DNA of 64,000 nucleotides from Chryseobacterium sp. OSA05B (lineage in GTDB: Bacteria; Bacteroidota; Bacteroidia; Flavobacteriales; Weeksellaceae): positions 186,001 through 250,000 of the forward strand of contig NZ_JAHXYH010000005.1 in assembly GCF_019970065.1 (NCBI RefSeq), read 5' to 3'. Below, in pieces: positions 41,726-50,407 of the stretch; within the stretch, counting starts at the first letter, position 1; the number at the start of each line of letters is the position of its first letter. A model generated the notes under the pieces. The model was not told the DNA's origin. It did not search any database and saw only the letters and a list, made by a program, of their open reading frames with translations. A program made the position numbers and the translations under genes.

Positions 41726-41756
41726 CAAAAATAGGAATATTTTTCCAATCTACAAA
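41726..41756 (-). promoter_or_regulatory. Promoter of the str operon
   Basis: On the minus strand TTTG (41756-41753), a 19-base spacer and TATTTTTG (41733-41726) match the Bacteroidota consensus exactly, 24 bases before the rpsL start. Confidence 0.85.
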
Positions 41757-42138
41757 AACTTATATGAAAATTAAAATCAAACACTTACACCAAAAAGACA
41801 TTGCCTGTGAACAGCTCAATAACAGACTTCCGATATATGCTGAGAAAATGTAAAATAAAGAAGGTTATTTTTTATTATAGACTCTGTATTAAATAATTGT
41901 AAAATTTATTCTATCCACTCTGCGCTCCACCTTTTTTTCATCTTATGACTTTTCTATATTCTTTTAAAGAAAAATACATTCCGGTGCATTCTCAAACCAA
42001 TTTCATTTATACCTTATTATATAGTATTATTTCGTCATTACTTTAAATTGAATATGTATCATGTTTCCAAACTATTTTAAAACATTTTCTTATAGTTATC
42101 TTCTATTGACATTGAAGTCCTTTCGGCACAATATTTTC

Positions 42139-42146
42139 TAATTTTG
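42139..42146 (+). promoter_or_regulatory. Candidate -7 element for dps
   Basis: TAATTTTG matches TAnnTTTG and lies 20 bases before the dps ATG. The nearest upstream TTG (42112-42114) is 24 bases away, longer than usual, which may mean that an activator is needed. Confidence 0.45.
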
Positions 42147-42166
42147 TTAATATAAAAAATAAACTT

Positions 42167-42643
42167 ATGAAAAATGCAAGCATTATCGGTTTAAAAGAAG
42201 CCGACTGTAAAAACATTTCAGAAAAACTAAATATCCTTTTAGCCAACTATTCCATTTTCTATCAGAACACAAGAGGTTCACACTGGAACATCAAAGGAGA
42301 TCAATTCTTTACGCTTCACCCAAAGTTTGAAGAATTGTACAACAGTCTGGTACTAAAGATCGATGAGATCGCAGAAAGAATCCTGACATTAGGAGCCACT
42401 CCGGCCCACAACTACTCCGACTATCTGAAAGTATCTACGATCAAGGAAAGTAAAGAAGTAAGTGACGGTACAAAAAGCGTAGAGAATATTTTAAGTTCAT
42501 TTAAAGTAGTTCTGGATTTACAGAGAGAACTTCTGGACATTACAGATGCAGCGGGAGATGAAGGGACAAATTCCCAGATGAGCGACTACATAACAGAACA
42601 GGAAAAAGAAGTATGGATGTACAATTCTTATTTAGGGAAGTAA
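42167..42643 (+). CDS. dps: Dps-family ferritin-like DNA-protection protein
   Basis: The 158-residue four-helix protein belongs to the Dps family, which forms dodecamers that oxidise and store iron and protect DNA from peroxide. The ferroxidase signature is visible: HWNIKGDQFFTLHPKFEELY (about residues 40-59), followed by DEIAERILTLGATP. It is monocistronic, with a terminator 25 bases downstream. Oxidative or stationary-phase control is expected from the family but is not shown by a recognisable operator. Confidence 0.95.
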   Translation: MKNASIIGLKEADCKNISEKLNILLANYSIFYQNTRGSHWNIKGDQFFTLHPKFEELYNSLVLKIDEIAERILTLGATPAHNYSDYLKVSTIKESKEVSDGTKSVENILSSFKVVLDLQRELLDITDAAGDEGTNSQMSDYITEQEKEVWMYNSYLGK

Positions 42644-42667
42644 CCGACAGAAATACACTGATAAATA

Positions 42668-42698
42668 AAAAAATCGCCTTACATTTAGGCGGTTTTTA
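42668..42698 (+). terminator. Terminator of dps
   Basis: CGCCT and AGGCG arms extended by A/T pairs form a stem around TACATTT, followed by TTTTTATTTT. It lies 25 bases past the dps stop. Confidence 0.88.
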
Positions 42699-42709
42699 TT
42701 TTAAATGAC

Positions 42710-42717
42710 TATATTTG
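42710..42717 (+). promoter_or_regulatory. Candidate -7 element for pncB
   Basis: TATATTTG matches TAnnTTTG, 19 bases before the pncB start codon. No TTG lies at the usual upstream distance. Confidence 0.45.
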
Positions 42718-42736
42718 CGTTAAAATTACACATATT

Positions 42737-43915
42737 ATGTACGACGTTCGATTAAACTCTATACTGGATAATGATTTCTACAAAATCACCATGCAGAATG
42801 CAGTGGTCAAATTATTTCCAAGCTCTATCGTAAAATACGAATTCATCAACAGAGGAAAGCACCAGTTTCCGGAAGGCTTTGATGCAGCTTTAAAAGAAGC
42901 CGTCAATAAAATGGCAGAGCTGAAGCTGACCAAAGATGAAAAGAAATTCATGGCAAGAACCTGTCCCTATATAGACCTTCCCTACCTTGATTTCCTTGAA
43001 GGCTATCATTACGATCCGTCTGAGGTGAAAATCCATCAGGAAGGAAGCGAGCTCTCTGTAACCGTGGAAGGACTCTGGTACCGAACCATCCTTTGGGAAG
43101 TTCCATTACTGGCCCTGATCAGTGAGCTTCATTACGAAATGAATCACATGGAAAGAGATTCCAATGATATCGTGATGAGCAGAACTCTGGAAAAAGCAGA
43201 TTCTCTGGCACGACTTGGCGTTAATTTCGCAGAATTCGGGACCAGAAGAAGACACTCTTACAAAGTACAGAATCTGGTCATGGAAGCTTTAACACAAAAT
43301 AAACAATCCACATTCATAGGAAGCTCCAATGTTCATTTTGCGATGAAGTTCGGGGTAAAACCAATCGGCACCCACGCCCACGAATGGTTTATGTTCCACG
43401 CGGCAGAATACGGATTCAAAATGGCCAATGAAATGGCTCTTGAACATTGGGTAGACGTCTACAGAGGAGACCTTGGAGTGGCTCTTTCCGATACCTATAC
43501 CACAGATGTTTTTTTCCAGCAGTTTGACAAGAAGTTCGCGAAACTGTTTGACGGCGTTCGTCACGACAGCGGTGATCCCCTGGAATTTGCAGACAAGACC
43601 ATTGCCCATTATAAAAATAACGGAATCAATCCTTTATTCAAATACATCATCTTCTCCGATGCCCTGAACCTTGAAAAGGTAGAAGAAATCACCAATTACT
43701 GCAAAGGAAAGATTGGAGTTTCATTTGGAATCGGGACCAATCTTACCAACGATGTCGGTTTAAAACCAATGAATATCGTCATGAAACTGATCGGTGTACA
43801 GGCTCCAAACAAAGAATGGATTCCAACGGTAAAACTTTCCGACGAACATGGAAAATATACAGGAGATCCAAAAATGATTGAATTGGCTAAGGAATTTTTG
43901 AGAATAAAAGATTAG
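42737..43915 (+). CDS. pncB: Nicotinate phosphoribosyltransferase
   Basis: The enzyme converts nicotinate and PRPP to nicotinate mononucleotide in the NAD salvage (Preiss-Handler) pathway, driven by ATP. The 392-residue length equals typical PncB. Visible features are the N-terminal DNDFYKITMQNAV, FAEFGTRRRHSY (about residues 154-165) around the phospho-acceptor region, and the PRPP-site sequence VRHDSGDPLEFADK. It stands alone between terminators and small genes. Confidence 0.95.
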   Translation: MYDVRLNSILDNDFYKITMQNAVVKLFPSSIVKYEFINRGKHQFPEGFDAALKEAVNKMAELKLTKDEKKFMARTCPYIDLPYLDFLEGYHYDPSEVKIHQEGSELSVTVEGLWYRTILWEVPLLALISELHYEMNHMERDSNDIVMSRTLEKADSLARLGVNFAEFGTRRRHSYKVQNLVMEALTQNKQSTFIGSSNVHFAMKFGVKPIGTHAHEWFMFHAAEYGFKMANEMALEHWVDVYRGDLGVALSDTYTTDVFFQQFDKKFAKLFDGVRHDSGDPLEFADKTIAHYKNNGINPLFKYIIFSDALNLEKVEEITNYCKGKIGVSFGIGTNLTNDVGLKPMNIVMKLIGVQAPNKEWIPTVKLSDEHGKYTGDPKMIELAKEFLRIKD

Positions 43916-43920
43916 ATTAG

Positions 43921-43970
43921 AGTTTAGATATCAGACGTCAGATTTCAGACATAAGATGTTAGATGTTGGA
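43921..43970 (+). repeat. Dispersed TATCAGA/TTTCAGACAT repeat
   Basis: The sequence ATATCAGACGTCAGATTTCA and the following GACATAAGATG match part of the repeat elements at 34791-34878 and 38137-38256. It lies between pncB and the next gene. Confidence 0.55.
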
Positions 43971-43990
43971 CTTATAATACAATCATTGCT

Positions 43991-44461
43991 ATGAAATTAA
44001 AAATTTATGTATCCATCTCTTTTTTAATGGCAATTTTATCTTTTGCCCAGGAAAAGAAAGCAGAAAAAGCAAAATTCAACCAGGAACTAGCGACCTCTCT
44101 CGGTGCAGATCAGTATGGAATGAAAGCCTACACGATTGTCATGCTGACCACTGGCAGTACAAAAATTGAAGACAAAGCTAAAATGGGCGAAGTGATGAAA
44201 GGCCATATGACCAATATCGGAAAGCTGGCTGATGAAGGAAAAATTGTAGTAGCCGGTCCATTTTTGGAGAAGAACAAAGAAAACTACCGCGGTATGTTTA
44301 TCTTCAATACAAAATCTAAGGAAGAAGCTGAGCAATGGGTAAAAACAGATCCCGCTGTAAAGGCAGGCGTCTTCAGTTATGAAATTTTCCCGTGGTACGG
44401 ATCTGCAGCGCTACCTTTATATCTGAAGCATCATGAGGAAATATCTAAAGTGAATCCGTAA
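43991..44461 (+). CDS. Exported YciI-like (YCII-domain) protein
   Basis: The 156-residue protein has a signal peptide (MKLKIYVSISFLMAILSFAQ) followed by a YCII-like ferredoxin-fold domain: YTIVMLTTG, MTNIGKLADEGKIVVAGPF and the C-terminal half FNTKSKEEAEQWVKTDPAVKAG. Most YciI proteins are cytoplasmic, and an exported version is typical of some Bacteroidota. Catalytic function is unknown. It is followed after 5 bases by an unrelated membrane-protein gene. Confidence 0.82.
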   Translation: MKLKIYVSISFLMAILSFAQEKKAEKAKFNQELATSLGADQYGMKAYTIVMLTTGSTKIEDKAKMGEVMKGHMTNIGKLADEGKIVVAGPFLEKNKENYRGMFIFNTKSKEEAEQWVKTDPAVKAGVFSYEIFPWYGSAALPLYLKHHEEISKVNP

Positions 44462-44466
44462 AAGAA

Positions 44467-45063
44467 GTGGGTTTTTACAGTAAATTTTCAGAACAGGATC
44501 TGATCGAATCTTATAAGAATCAGATGGATTATCAGGGCAAACCGGATCAAGAGATCATAGACGAAATTTTAAGCAGAGGATCTCTGGAAGATTTTCATGA
44601 TAAAATTAAAAATCAACATTTGTTTTTGAATGAACAAAACAGACTGATAAGAGAGATTCATGGCCATTACATGAACAAATTATCTAAAAAGGAATGTTTA
44701 GCATTACTAAATTCTGACTTGTTATCTGATAAAACCATCGGAATCCTTGTTAATACAAAATACAATCAGATCCATCGGAAGGTGGAGAATTTAAAAGTTG
44801 ATTCAGATACTTTGATGTTCAGCATTTTTGGGACTATCATAGCCTCGGTTGTCAGTACTATTGTTATTTTGATCATTTTATACAAATTTATATTTCTATC
44901 CGTTTTCTCTTTTGGTTTACTTATACCTGCTTACATCATTAATTATTGGATCATAAGATTATTCACAGGAAAAACACGTGATAATTTGGCTGTATTTATT
45001 GCTTCATTTATAGCCTCTGTACTTAATTTTGTGTATCTTATTTTTCTTATTAATTATTCATAA
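44467..45063 (+). CDS. Hypothetical protein with C-terminal membrane helices
   Basis: The 198-residue protein has a polar N-terminal half (about residues 1-110) with helical segments such as FSEQDLIESYKNQMDYQG. Three membrane helices lie at about 115-140, 145-165 and 175-195. The predicted start is a GTG just 5 bases after the preceding stop; an ATG at 44515 is an alternative. No family is recognised. Its closeness to the YciI-like gene suggests co-transcription. Confidence 0.6.
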   Translation: MGFYSKFSEQDLIESYKNQMDYQGKPDQEIIDEILSRGSLEDFHDKIKNQHLFLNEQNRLIREIHGHYMNKLSKKECLALLNSDLLSDKTIGILVNTKYNQIHRKVENLKVDSDTLMFSIFGTIIASVVSTIVILIILYKFIFLSVFSFGLLIPAYIINYWIIRLFTGKTRDNLAVFIASFIASVLNFVYLIFLINYS

Positions 45064-45092
45064 TAAGATAATCCTCTAAAAAAACAAAACAA

Positions 45093-45557
45093 ATGGGCCT
45101 ATTATCAAACATTCTTTGGGCTTTTCAAAGGAAAGGCTACAGTAGCATCGAAGATTTCAATAAAGAAATCACAGACTACCAGACACTGATATTAAAAGAG
45201 AAAGCATCCTGGGAACCTTATAAAACCGTAATAGATGCACCTGAAATAAACGTTTTCTATGAAGCCTGGATTAAAGGGAAAGAAGATATTGCAGATAATG
45301 AAACAATCATTGGTGATGAAGATGATGTATTCAGTGAAGACAATAGTGACTATGGCATGTTTCAGGTTGAGTTTTCTGCAAGACTAAAAGCAGGCAACGG
45401 GATCAACTTTACAGCTCTGGATCTGCTCTATCAGTTACAAAATCAGGTCAGTCAAAAAGACCTCGGAGATCACATCTTTTTTGAAGGTCTCACACCAAAC
45501 GATGCCGGGCAAGAAGAGAATGACACACCAACTTTCTCTATGAATTTAGGAAGCTAA
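45093..45557 (+). CDS. Hypothetical acidic protein
   Basis: The 154-residue soluble protein has no signal peptide and an acidic middle and C-terminus (DNETIIGDEDDVFSEDNSD). I recognise no domain. The layout of a helical N-terminus and an alpha/beta C-terminus with FSARLKAGNGINFTALDLLY suggests a small single domain. It follows the membrane protein gene by 29 bases and may belong to the same transcript. Confidence 0.62.
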   Translation: MGLLSNILWAFQRKGYSSIEDFNKEITDYQTLILKEKASWEPYKTVIDAPEINVFYEAWIKGKEDIADNETIIGDEDDVFSEDNSDYGMFQVEFSARLKAGNGINFTALDLLYQLQNQVSQKDLGDHIFFEGLTPNDAGQEENDTPTFSMNLGS

Positions 45558-45608
45558 GCAAATTACATCTCCATTACCCAGCAGGGTATCTAATTAAAAT
45601 CACATGAT

Positions 45609-46175
45609 ATGAAACTTCGGGATAAAAAACCAGCCTTACTTTTAATTGACATTCAAAAAGGATTTCTTGATGAACAGTATTGGGGCGGAAACAGAAATAA
45701 TAAAACAGCGGAAAAAATCAGTGGAAAAATATTAGAAAAATGGAGAGAACTGAATCTGCCCATATTCCACATCAGACACAGCTCACTAAATCCCGATTCA
45801 AAACTGCATGAAACCCATACCGGATTTGAATTCAATGATTATGTTCTGCCAAAAAACAATGAGCCTGTCATTACAAAAAATGTAAATAGCGCTTTCATTG
45901 GAACTGATTTAAAAGAACAACTTGATCAACAGGACATAAATTCTTTAGTTATTATTGGAATAACGACCAATCATTGTGTTTCTACCACCACAAGAATGGC
46001 TGGAAATTATGCCTATGAAACCTATGTAATTTCAGATGCCACTGCAACTTTTGACAGAGTAGGAATACATGGTGAAAAATACGATTCAGAATTAATACAT
46101 CTTACCAGCCTCGCTAATTTAAATGAGGAATTTGCCAATGTATGGAGTTCAGAAAAATTGCTAAATGAATTATAA
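45609..46175 (+). CDS. Isochorismatase-family cysteine hydrolase
   Basis: The 188-residue protein belongs to the isochorismatase/nicotinamidase-like superfamily. The catalytic triad is visible: Asp in LLIDIQKGF (about residue 14), Lys in PVITKNVNSAF (about 95) and Cys in IGITTNHCVSTTTRMA (about 127). The substrate is not predictable. The start is the second of two nearby ATGs (45609). Family members hydrolyse amides or ester-like bonds in small metabolites. Confidence 0.88.
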   Translation: MKLRDKKPALLLIDIQKGFLDEQYWGGNRNNKTAEKISGKILEKWRELNLPIFHIRHSSLNPDSKLHETHTGFEFNDYVLPKNNEPVITKNVNSAFIGTDLKEQLDQQDINSLVIIGITTNHCVSTTTRMAGNYAYETYVISDATATFDRVGIHGEKYDSELIHLTSLANLNEEFANVWSSEKLLNEL

Positions 46176-46239
46176 ATCGTCAAACCTTAGTCTGACTTGA
46201 TAAAGATTGTATAAAAATCAAATAAATCATTATGTAACA

Positions 46240-46269
46240 TTGTAGTGATTTATTTTTTTAGTATCTTAG
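46240..46269 (+). promoter_or_regulatory. Candidate promoter of the leader-peptide gene
   Basis: TTG (46240-46242) is followed after 19 bases by TATCTTAG (46262-46269), one mismatch from TAnnTTTG. It lies 50 bases before the start of the double-glycine peptide gene. Confidence 0.5.
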
Positions 46270-46319
46270 GGATTCATTTTCAGAAATATACAAATTAAAA
46301 CCATCAAAAAATTAATTCC

Positions 46320-46556
46320 ATGAAAAAAACGAACCTATCCAAACTATCGAGAACGGAACTGAAAGAAGTATTCGGAGGAACACTGTATCCGGCACCATGT
46401 CCCGGAGGATGCCCGGGTGAGGCCATGATCAGATGTCCTGACGGCTCCACCACGATGACTAATTTTATATGCATGGGTAACAGATGTGAACCGGCCGCAA
46501 TGTGCAAACCATTAATCCTTGAGCCCTTTCCAGGTCCGGTTATCGTCACTCCATAA
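46320..46556 (+). CDS. Bacteriocin-like peptide with double-glycine leader
   Basis: The 78-residue precursor starts with MKKTNLSKLSRTELKEVFGG, a double-glycine leader of the type found in Chryseobacterium bacteriocin-like peptides. The 58-residue core has six Cys and many Pro/Gly residues (PCPGGCPGE, GNRCEPAAMC). Cleavage after Gly20 by a C39-peptidase ABC exporter is the expected processing. No exporter or immunity gene is adjacent, so the transport system must lie elsewhere. Its function as a toxin is not shown. It has its own promoter and terminator. Confidence 0.8.
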   Translation: MKKTNLSKLSRTELKEVFGGTLYPAPCPGGCPGEAMIRCPDGSTTMTNFICMGNRCEPAAMCKPLILEPFPGPVIVTP

Positions 46557-46572
46557 TCTGGTCAACAAAAAT

Positions 46573-46598
46573 AAAGTGAGCTTTCCGGCTCACTTTTT
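46573..46598 (+). terminator. Terminator of the leader-peptide gene
   Basis: A 9-base perfect stem (AAAGTGAGC / GCTCACTTT) with a 6-base loop is followed by TT and lies 17 bases past the stop codon. Confidence 0.88.
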
Positions 46599-46687
46599 CA
46601 TTATTAAAAAGATCACCATACTCGTTTTCAAAGCAATACACCACTGATCACAGGTTTTTATTATCTTTAAATAAACAAAAAACTGCT

Positions 46688-47443
46688 ATGAAAACGATTG
46701 AAGAAGTACTGAAAAAACTGGATGGAATCATCATCTGGAGCAAAGAAAACCAAAGCCCGGTGGGATATTTCGCATGCACGTACCGCATTATGACCGCGCA
46801 GGTGCTAAAAGGAATTCAACAGAAAAAATTTGAAGACAATCCGAGAATGATCCTACTCGACATCGCTTTTGCGCAAAGATACCTGGAAGCCTGGGAAAAT
46901 TACAGCAAAGGAAAAAAATGCACCCAATCGTGGTACACCGCTTTTGAAGCGACGAAAAATAAAAACCTTTTGATTTTACAGCATATTTTCCTGGGAATGA
47001 ATGCCCATATTAATCTGGACCTCGGGATTTCTGCAGCAATGGTGATGCCCTACCGTAAAATAAATTCGCTTAAAAAAGATTTTGAAAACATCAATACGGT
47101 CATCGCCTCGATCAATCAACAGGTTCAGGACTCGTTAAATACCATATGCTATCCCGTCAACCTCATTGACAAAATTTCCAACGGAAAAGATAACGCCATT
47201 CTGGATTTCGCCATTTCCAAAGCAAGAGAAACCTCCTGGGCAACAGCAGTTATTGCATCCAACACACCCAACTTTTTAAGAGAATCTGTTATCCATATTG
47301 TAGATTATGCCGCAGCAAAAGTAGCTTCGCAGATTTTAAATCCTAAAATATTGACCCCGGCTCTTACTAAAGAATTGAAAAAATGTGAGAGCAACGATGT
47401 GGTGAAGAATATTGAAATCTTATCCGGAACCAAAAATATTTAA
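46688..47443 (+). CDS. DUF5995 family protein
   Basis: The 251-residue helical protein matches the DUF5995 pattern, including MLLDIAFAQRYL-like sequence (ILLDIAFAQRYLEAW, about residues 55-69) and the motif FLGMNAHINLDLGISAA (about 102-118), whose His and Asp are probably functional. It has no signal peptide, and function is unknown. It is a single gene between a terminator and rmuC. Confidence 0.82.
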   Translation: MKTIEEVLKKLDGIIIWSKENQSPVGYFACTYRIMTAQVLKGIQQKKFEDNPRMILLDIAFAQRYLEAWENYSKGKKCTQSWYTAFEATKNKNLLILQHIFLGMNAHINLDLGISAAMVMPYRKINSLKKDFENINTVIASINQQVQDSLNTICYPVNLIDKISNGKDNAILDFAISKARETSWATAVIASNTPNFLRESVIHIVDYAAAKVASQILNPKILTPALTKELKKCESNDVVKNIEILSGTKNI

Positions 47444-47504
47444 TACAGAATCATATGTTGAAATTTTGCTGGGTTTCCGTAAAAAGAATCAATTTTTCTT
47501 TTTG

Positions 47505-47512
47505 TAATTTTG
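47505..47512 (+). promoter_or_regulatory. -7 element directly before rmuC (possible leaderless mRNA)
   Basis: TAATTTTG ends only 4 bases before the rmuC ATG. If it is used, the transcript would begin at or next to the start codon. The same spacing occurs before the methyltransferase gene at 51220. Confidence 0.45.
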
Positions 47513-47516
47513 AAAC

Positions 47517-49019
47517 ATGGAGATGACCTATTTAATTATCGGATGTATTGCCGGCGGAGTTCTGGGAGCCGTTATTTTGTATTTTGCCCTAAAATCGTCT
47601 ACGGTTTCAAGAAGTTCTTATGATGAACTGAATAATCTGCATATCAAAACACAGTCTGATCTTGAAAATCTTCATCTGAAAGCTCAGGAACTGAGCCAAA
47701 ATATCACCAGAGAAAAAGAACAAAACCAAGAGCAGGCTGATCTTCTGAACGATCTGAAAAATGAATACGCAAAAATATCTGCAGAACACGCTTCATTACA
47801 TTCTCAGTTTTTAGAACAGAAGCAGTTCAATGTAAAGCAGACCACCCAAATAGAAACTTTGATTTCTGAAAAGCAACATGTTTTTGCAAAAAATGCTGAA
47901 CTTTCTGCTAAAAATCAAAGCATGCAGCAGTCTCTTGATACACAGAAGGAAGAAATTACCAAAATTCAGGATGAATCAAAACTGCAGTTTGAAAATCTGG
48001 CCAATAAAATTTTAGAAGAAAAAACAGAGAAGTTCACCACTCTCAATCAAAATAATTTAAAAAATATTCTGGAACCCTTCCAGGAAAAAATAACCGACCT
48101 TAAAAACAGGGTGAACGAAGCCTATGAAAAGGAAAATAAGGAACGTTTCTCACTTGCTGAAAAAGTAAAAGAACTGGCAGAACTAAATCAACAGATCTCT
48201 GAAGATGCAAAAAAACTGACAAGAGCTTTGAAAGGGGAAAGCAAAACCCAGGGAAACTGGGGTGAAATGATCCTTGAGAGCATTCTTGAAAAATCAGGAC
48301 TGGTCAAAGGAAGAGAATATTTTCTTGAACATGAACTTCGTGATGAAGATAATAAAGCCCTTTTTTCCGAATTTTCAGGAAAGAAAATGCGTCCCGATGC
48401 AGTTATAAAATATCCGGATGAAAGAAATGTGATCATTGATTCCAAAGTTTCTCTGACTGCTTTTACAGAACTGGTAGATGAAACCGACCAGGATGTATAT
48501 GCCATAAAACTCAGCCAGCATTTAGGTTCAATCAAAAATCACATTCTGCAACTGAGTCAGAAAGCATATGACGACTATGGAAAATCGCTGGACTTTGTGA
48601 TGATGTTCATTCCTAGTGAACCCGCTTATATTGCAGCGATGCAGGCAGACCAGAATCTGTGGAACTTTGCATACGACAGAAGGATCCTTCTGCTCAACCC
48701 AAGCAATCTAATCACTTCTCTGAAGCTTATTGCAGATCTCTGGAAACGCGAATATCAGAACAGAAACTCCATGGAGATTGCTGAACGTGGTGCGAAACTG
48801 TATGATAAATTTGTAGGCTTCGTGGAGAACCTTGAAAAAGTAGGAAAAAATCTGGACCAGGCTAAAAATGTTTACAATGATGCCTACAAACAGCTTTCCA
48901 GCGGGAATGACAATCTTGTGATCCAGACCCAGAAACTGAAATCGCTGGGTATTAAAAATAAAAAAGATTTACCACAAAGTCTTATTGACAATGGTAATTT
49001 TCTAGATACAGAAAACTAA
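47517..49019 (+). CDS. rmuC: DNA recombination protein RmuC
   Basis: RmuC-family proteins are nuclease-like and limit DNA rearrangement at inverted repeats. The 500-residue protein has an N-terminal membrane anchor (about residues 3-23), a long coiled-coil (about 35-220) and the C-terminal RmuC domain with GNWGEMILESILEKSGLVKG, PDAVIKYPDERNVIIDSKVSL and a DFVMMFIPSEPAY stretch. The length is normal. It is followed after 4 bases by a small membrane-protein gene. Confidence 0.95.
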   Translation: MEMTYLIIGCIAGGVLGAVILYFALKSSTVSRSSYDELNNLHIKTQSDLENLHLKAQELSQNITREKEQNQEQADLLNDLKNEYAKISAEHASLHSQFLEQKQFNVKQTTQIETLISEKQHVFAKNAELSAKNQSMQQSLDTQKEEITKIQDESKLQFENLANKILEEKTEKFTTLNQNNLKNILEPFQEKITDLKNRVNEAYEKENKERFSLAEKVKELAELNQQISEDAKKLTRALKGESKTQGNWGEMILESILEKSGLVKGREYFLEHELRDEDNKALFSEFSGKKMRPDAVIKYPDERNVIIDSKVSLTAFTELVDETDQDVYAIKLSQHLGSIKNHILQLSQKAYDDYGKSLDFVMMFIPSEPAYIAAMQADQNLWNFAYDRRILLLNPSNLITSLKLIADLWKREYQNRNSMEIAERGAKLYDKFVGFVENLEKVGKNLDQAKNVYNDAYKQLSSGNDNLVIQTQKLKSLGIKNKKDLPQSLIDNGNFLDTEN

Positions 49020-49023
49020 TCTT

Positions 49024-49449
49024 ATGAAAAAAAGTCACATCATTTTAATAATCAGTATTCTCGTTTTTGTAATTTCTTTGGCTTTGCCCGCGGTTTTCAC
49101 AGGAAAGGATAATGAGATGTATGGTTTGGCTCTTTTTCTACTGGGATGGACTGATCTTTTAGGAGACGGAACTTCATGGCTGGCGAATCCTATTCTTTTG
49201 TTCTCGTGGATTTTCCTCTTGGTCAAACAGCCTAAATTGGCAGCGTTTTTAGGTTTACTTTCTGTAGGTGTGGCGCTTTATTATTTTACGGAAACCGAAA
49301 TAACCATTAATGAAGCAGGACATAAATCTCCTATAACGTCCTACGGACCGGGATATTATCTGTGGCTGGCGAGCTGTCTTACCATGTTTGCCGGCAGTTT
49401 ACTTCTCTTACGTTCCAAACCGGATTCTCAGACCGTTTTGAAAAATTAA
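49024..49449 (+). CDS. Small membrane protein of unknown function
   Basis: The 141-residue protein has about four membrane helices and no domain I recognise. It starts 4 bases after rmuC and ends 18 bases before a LytTR regulator gene, so all three may be on one transcript. Segments GLALFLLGWTDLL and SWLANPILLFSWIFLLV resemble small inner-membrane proteins annotated only as hypothetical in Bacteroidota. Confidence 0.7.
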   Translation: MKKSHIILIISILVFVISLALPAVFTGKDNEMYGLALFLLGWTDLLGDGTSWLANPILLFSWIFLLVKQPKLAAFLGLLSVGVALYYFTETEITINEAGHKSPITSYGPGYYLWLASCLTMFAGSLLLLRSKPDSQTVLKN

Positions 49450-49467
49450 ACTCCAAAAACTTATTGT

Positions 49468-50316
49468 ATGTTTTCCTTTGCAGCCTATCCGTATCCCAAA
49501 TCTGATTCTTATAAAGAGATTCTGGTTTCGTCAATGGTTGCAGGCCTTTTATTCTATATATTTCTCATCGTTTTCCAGCCTTTTGGAACAGAAAACTTCC
49601 ATCATCAGTATAAGTATCTTCTGCTTTTCCCGTATTCTCTGATATTTGGAGCCGCTTTTTTTATTGCAGATTTCTGCATCATCCGTTTCAAAGACTGGAA
49701 CATCGGCTTCGAATTACTAAAGCTGATCGGGATTATTTTTTTAGCCTCCATCCTGTCTTATTTTTACAATACTTTATTCGTTAGTCATGTCAAATTGAGT
49801 TTCAGCAACTTTCTTTATATGTTTCTCTACTGTCTGGCATTGGGAATTCCTATTTCCACCATTTATATATTGTCAAGATATATTTATTTAAAAAGCATTC
49901 ACGAAAGAACAGCCAACCTGGTTTCAAAGCAGCTGGCAGATTATCATCAGCCAACAGATCATAAACCCGATACAACACTGAATATAGCTGCCAATCAGAC
50001 GAATCTGCAGATTCCTGAGAGTCATTTTATCTGTGCGCAGTCTATGGAAAACTACTGTTCGGTTTACTTTATAGAAGATCATATGGTGAAAAAGGTATTG
50101 ATCAGAATCAGCCTGTCCGATCTTTTGAATCAGATAGAGACCGATGGTATAAAAAAATGTCACCGTTCTTATATTCTCAATTTAAATCACGTCAAAAGTC
50201 TTAAAGGAAATGCACAGGGCTACAAACTTTTTCTTTCTGAAATTGATTTTGAAGTCCCAGTTTCCAGAAGCTTTATCTCATTGATTATTCCCAAATTAAA
50301 AGATTTAAAAACCTAA
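49468..50316 (+). CDS. Membrane-bound LytTR-type transcriptional regulator
   Basis: The 282-residue protein has four membrane helices in the first 140 residues and a C-terminal LytTR DNA-binding domain (about residues 180-280), with FICAQSMENYCSVYFIEDH and the motif CHRSYILNLNHVKSLKGNAQGY. It lacks a receiver domain, so the membrane part probably senses a signal directly. Bacteroidota have many such one-component regulators. Possible targets are the adjacent CPBP protease gene and its own operon. Confidence 0.88.
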   Translation: MFSFAAYPYPKSDSYKEILVSSMVAGLLFYIFLIVFQPFGTENFHHQYKYLLLFPYSLIFGAAFFIADFCIIRFKDWNIGFELLKLIGIIFLASILSYFYNTLFVSHVKLSFSNFLYMFLYCLALGIPISTIYILSRYIYLKSIHERTANLVSKQLADYHQPTDHKPDTTLNIAANQTNLQIPESHFICAQSMENYCSVYFIEDHMVKKVLIRISLSDLLNQIETDGIKKCHRSYILNLNHVKSLKGNAQGYKLFLSEIDFEVPVSRSFISLIIPKLKDLKT

Positions 50317-50358
50317 CATTTGTAATTCGTCACATTTCTTTGTCATTGATCACTTTAA

Positions 50359-50390
50359 TTTGGTCAAGCTTTCTGCAAACTGCAATTTTG
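50359..50390 (+). promoter_or_regulatory. Candidate promoter of the CPBP gene
   Basis: TTTG (50359-50362), 20 bases and CAATTTTG (50383-50390) resemble the Bacteroidota consensus with one mismatch in the -7 element. It lies 17 bases before the start codon. Confidence 0.45.
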
Positions 50391-50407
50391 TTCAAAATTT
50401 ATAAACA

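Larger units (their letters stand above)
41702..42166. other. Intergenic region between rpsL and dps
   Basis: This 465-base region separates divergent genes. It contains the str promoter at the left and a candidate dps -7 element at the right. The middle is AT-rich and shows no gene, repeat or clear hairpin. Confidence 0.65.
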
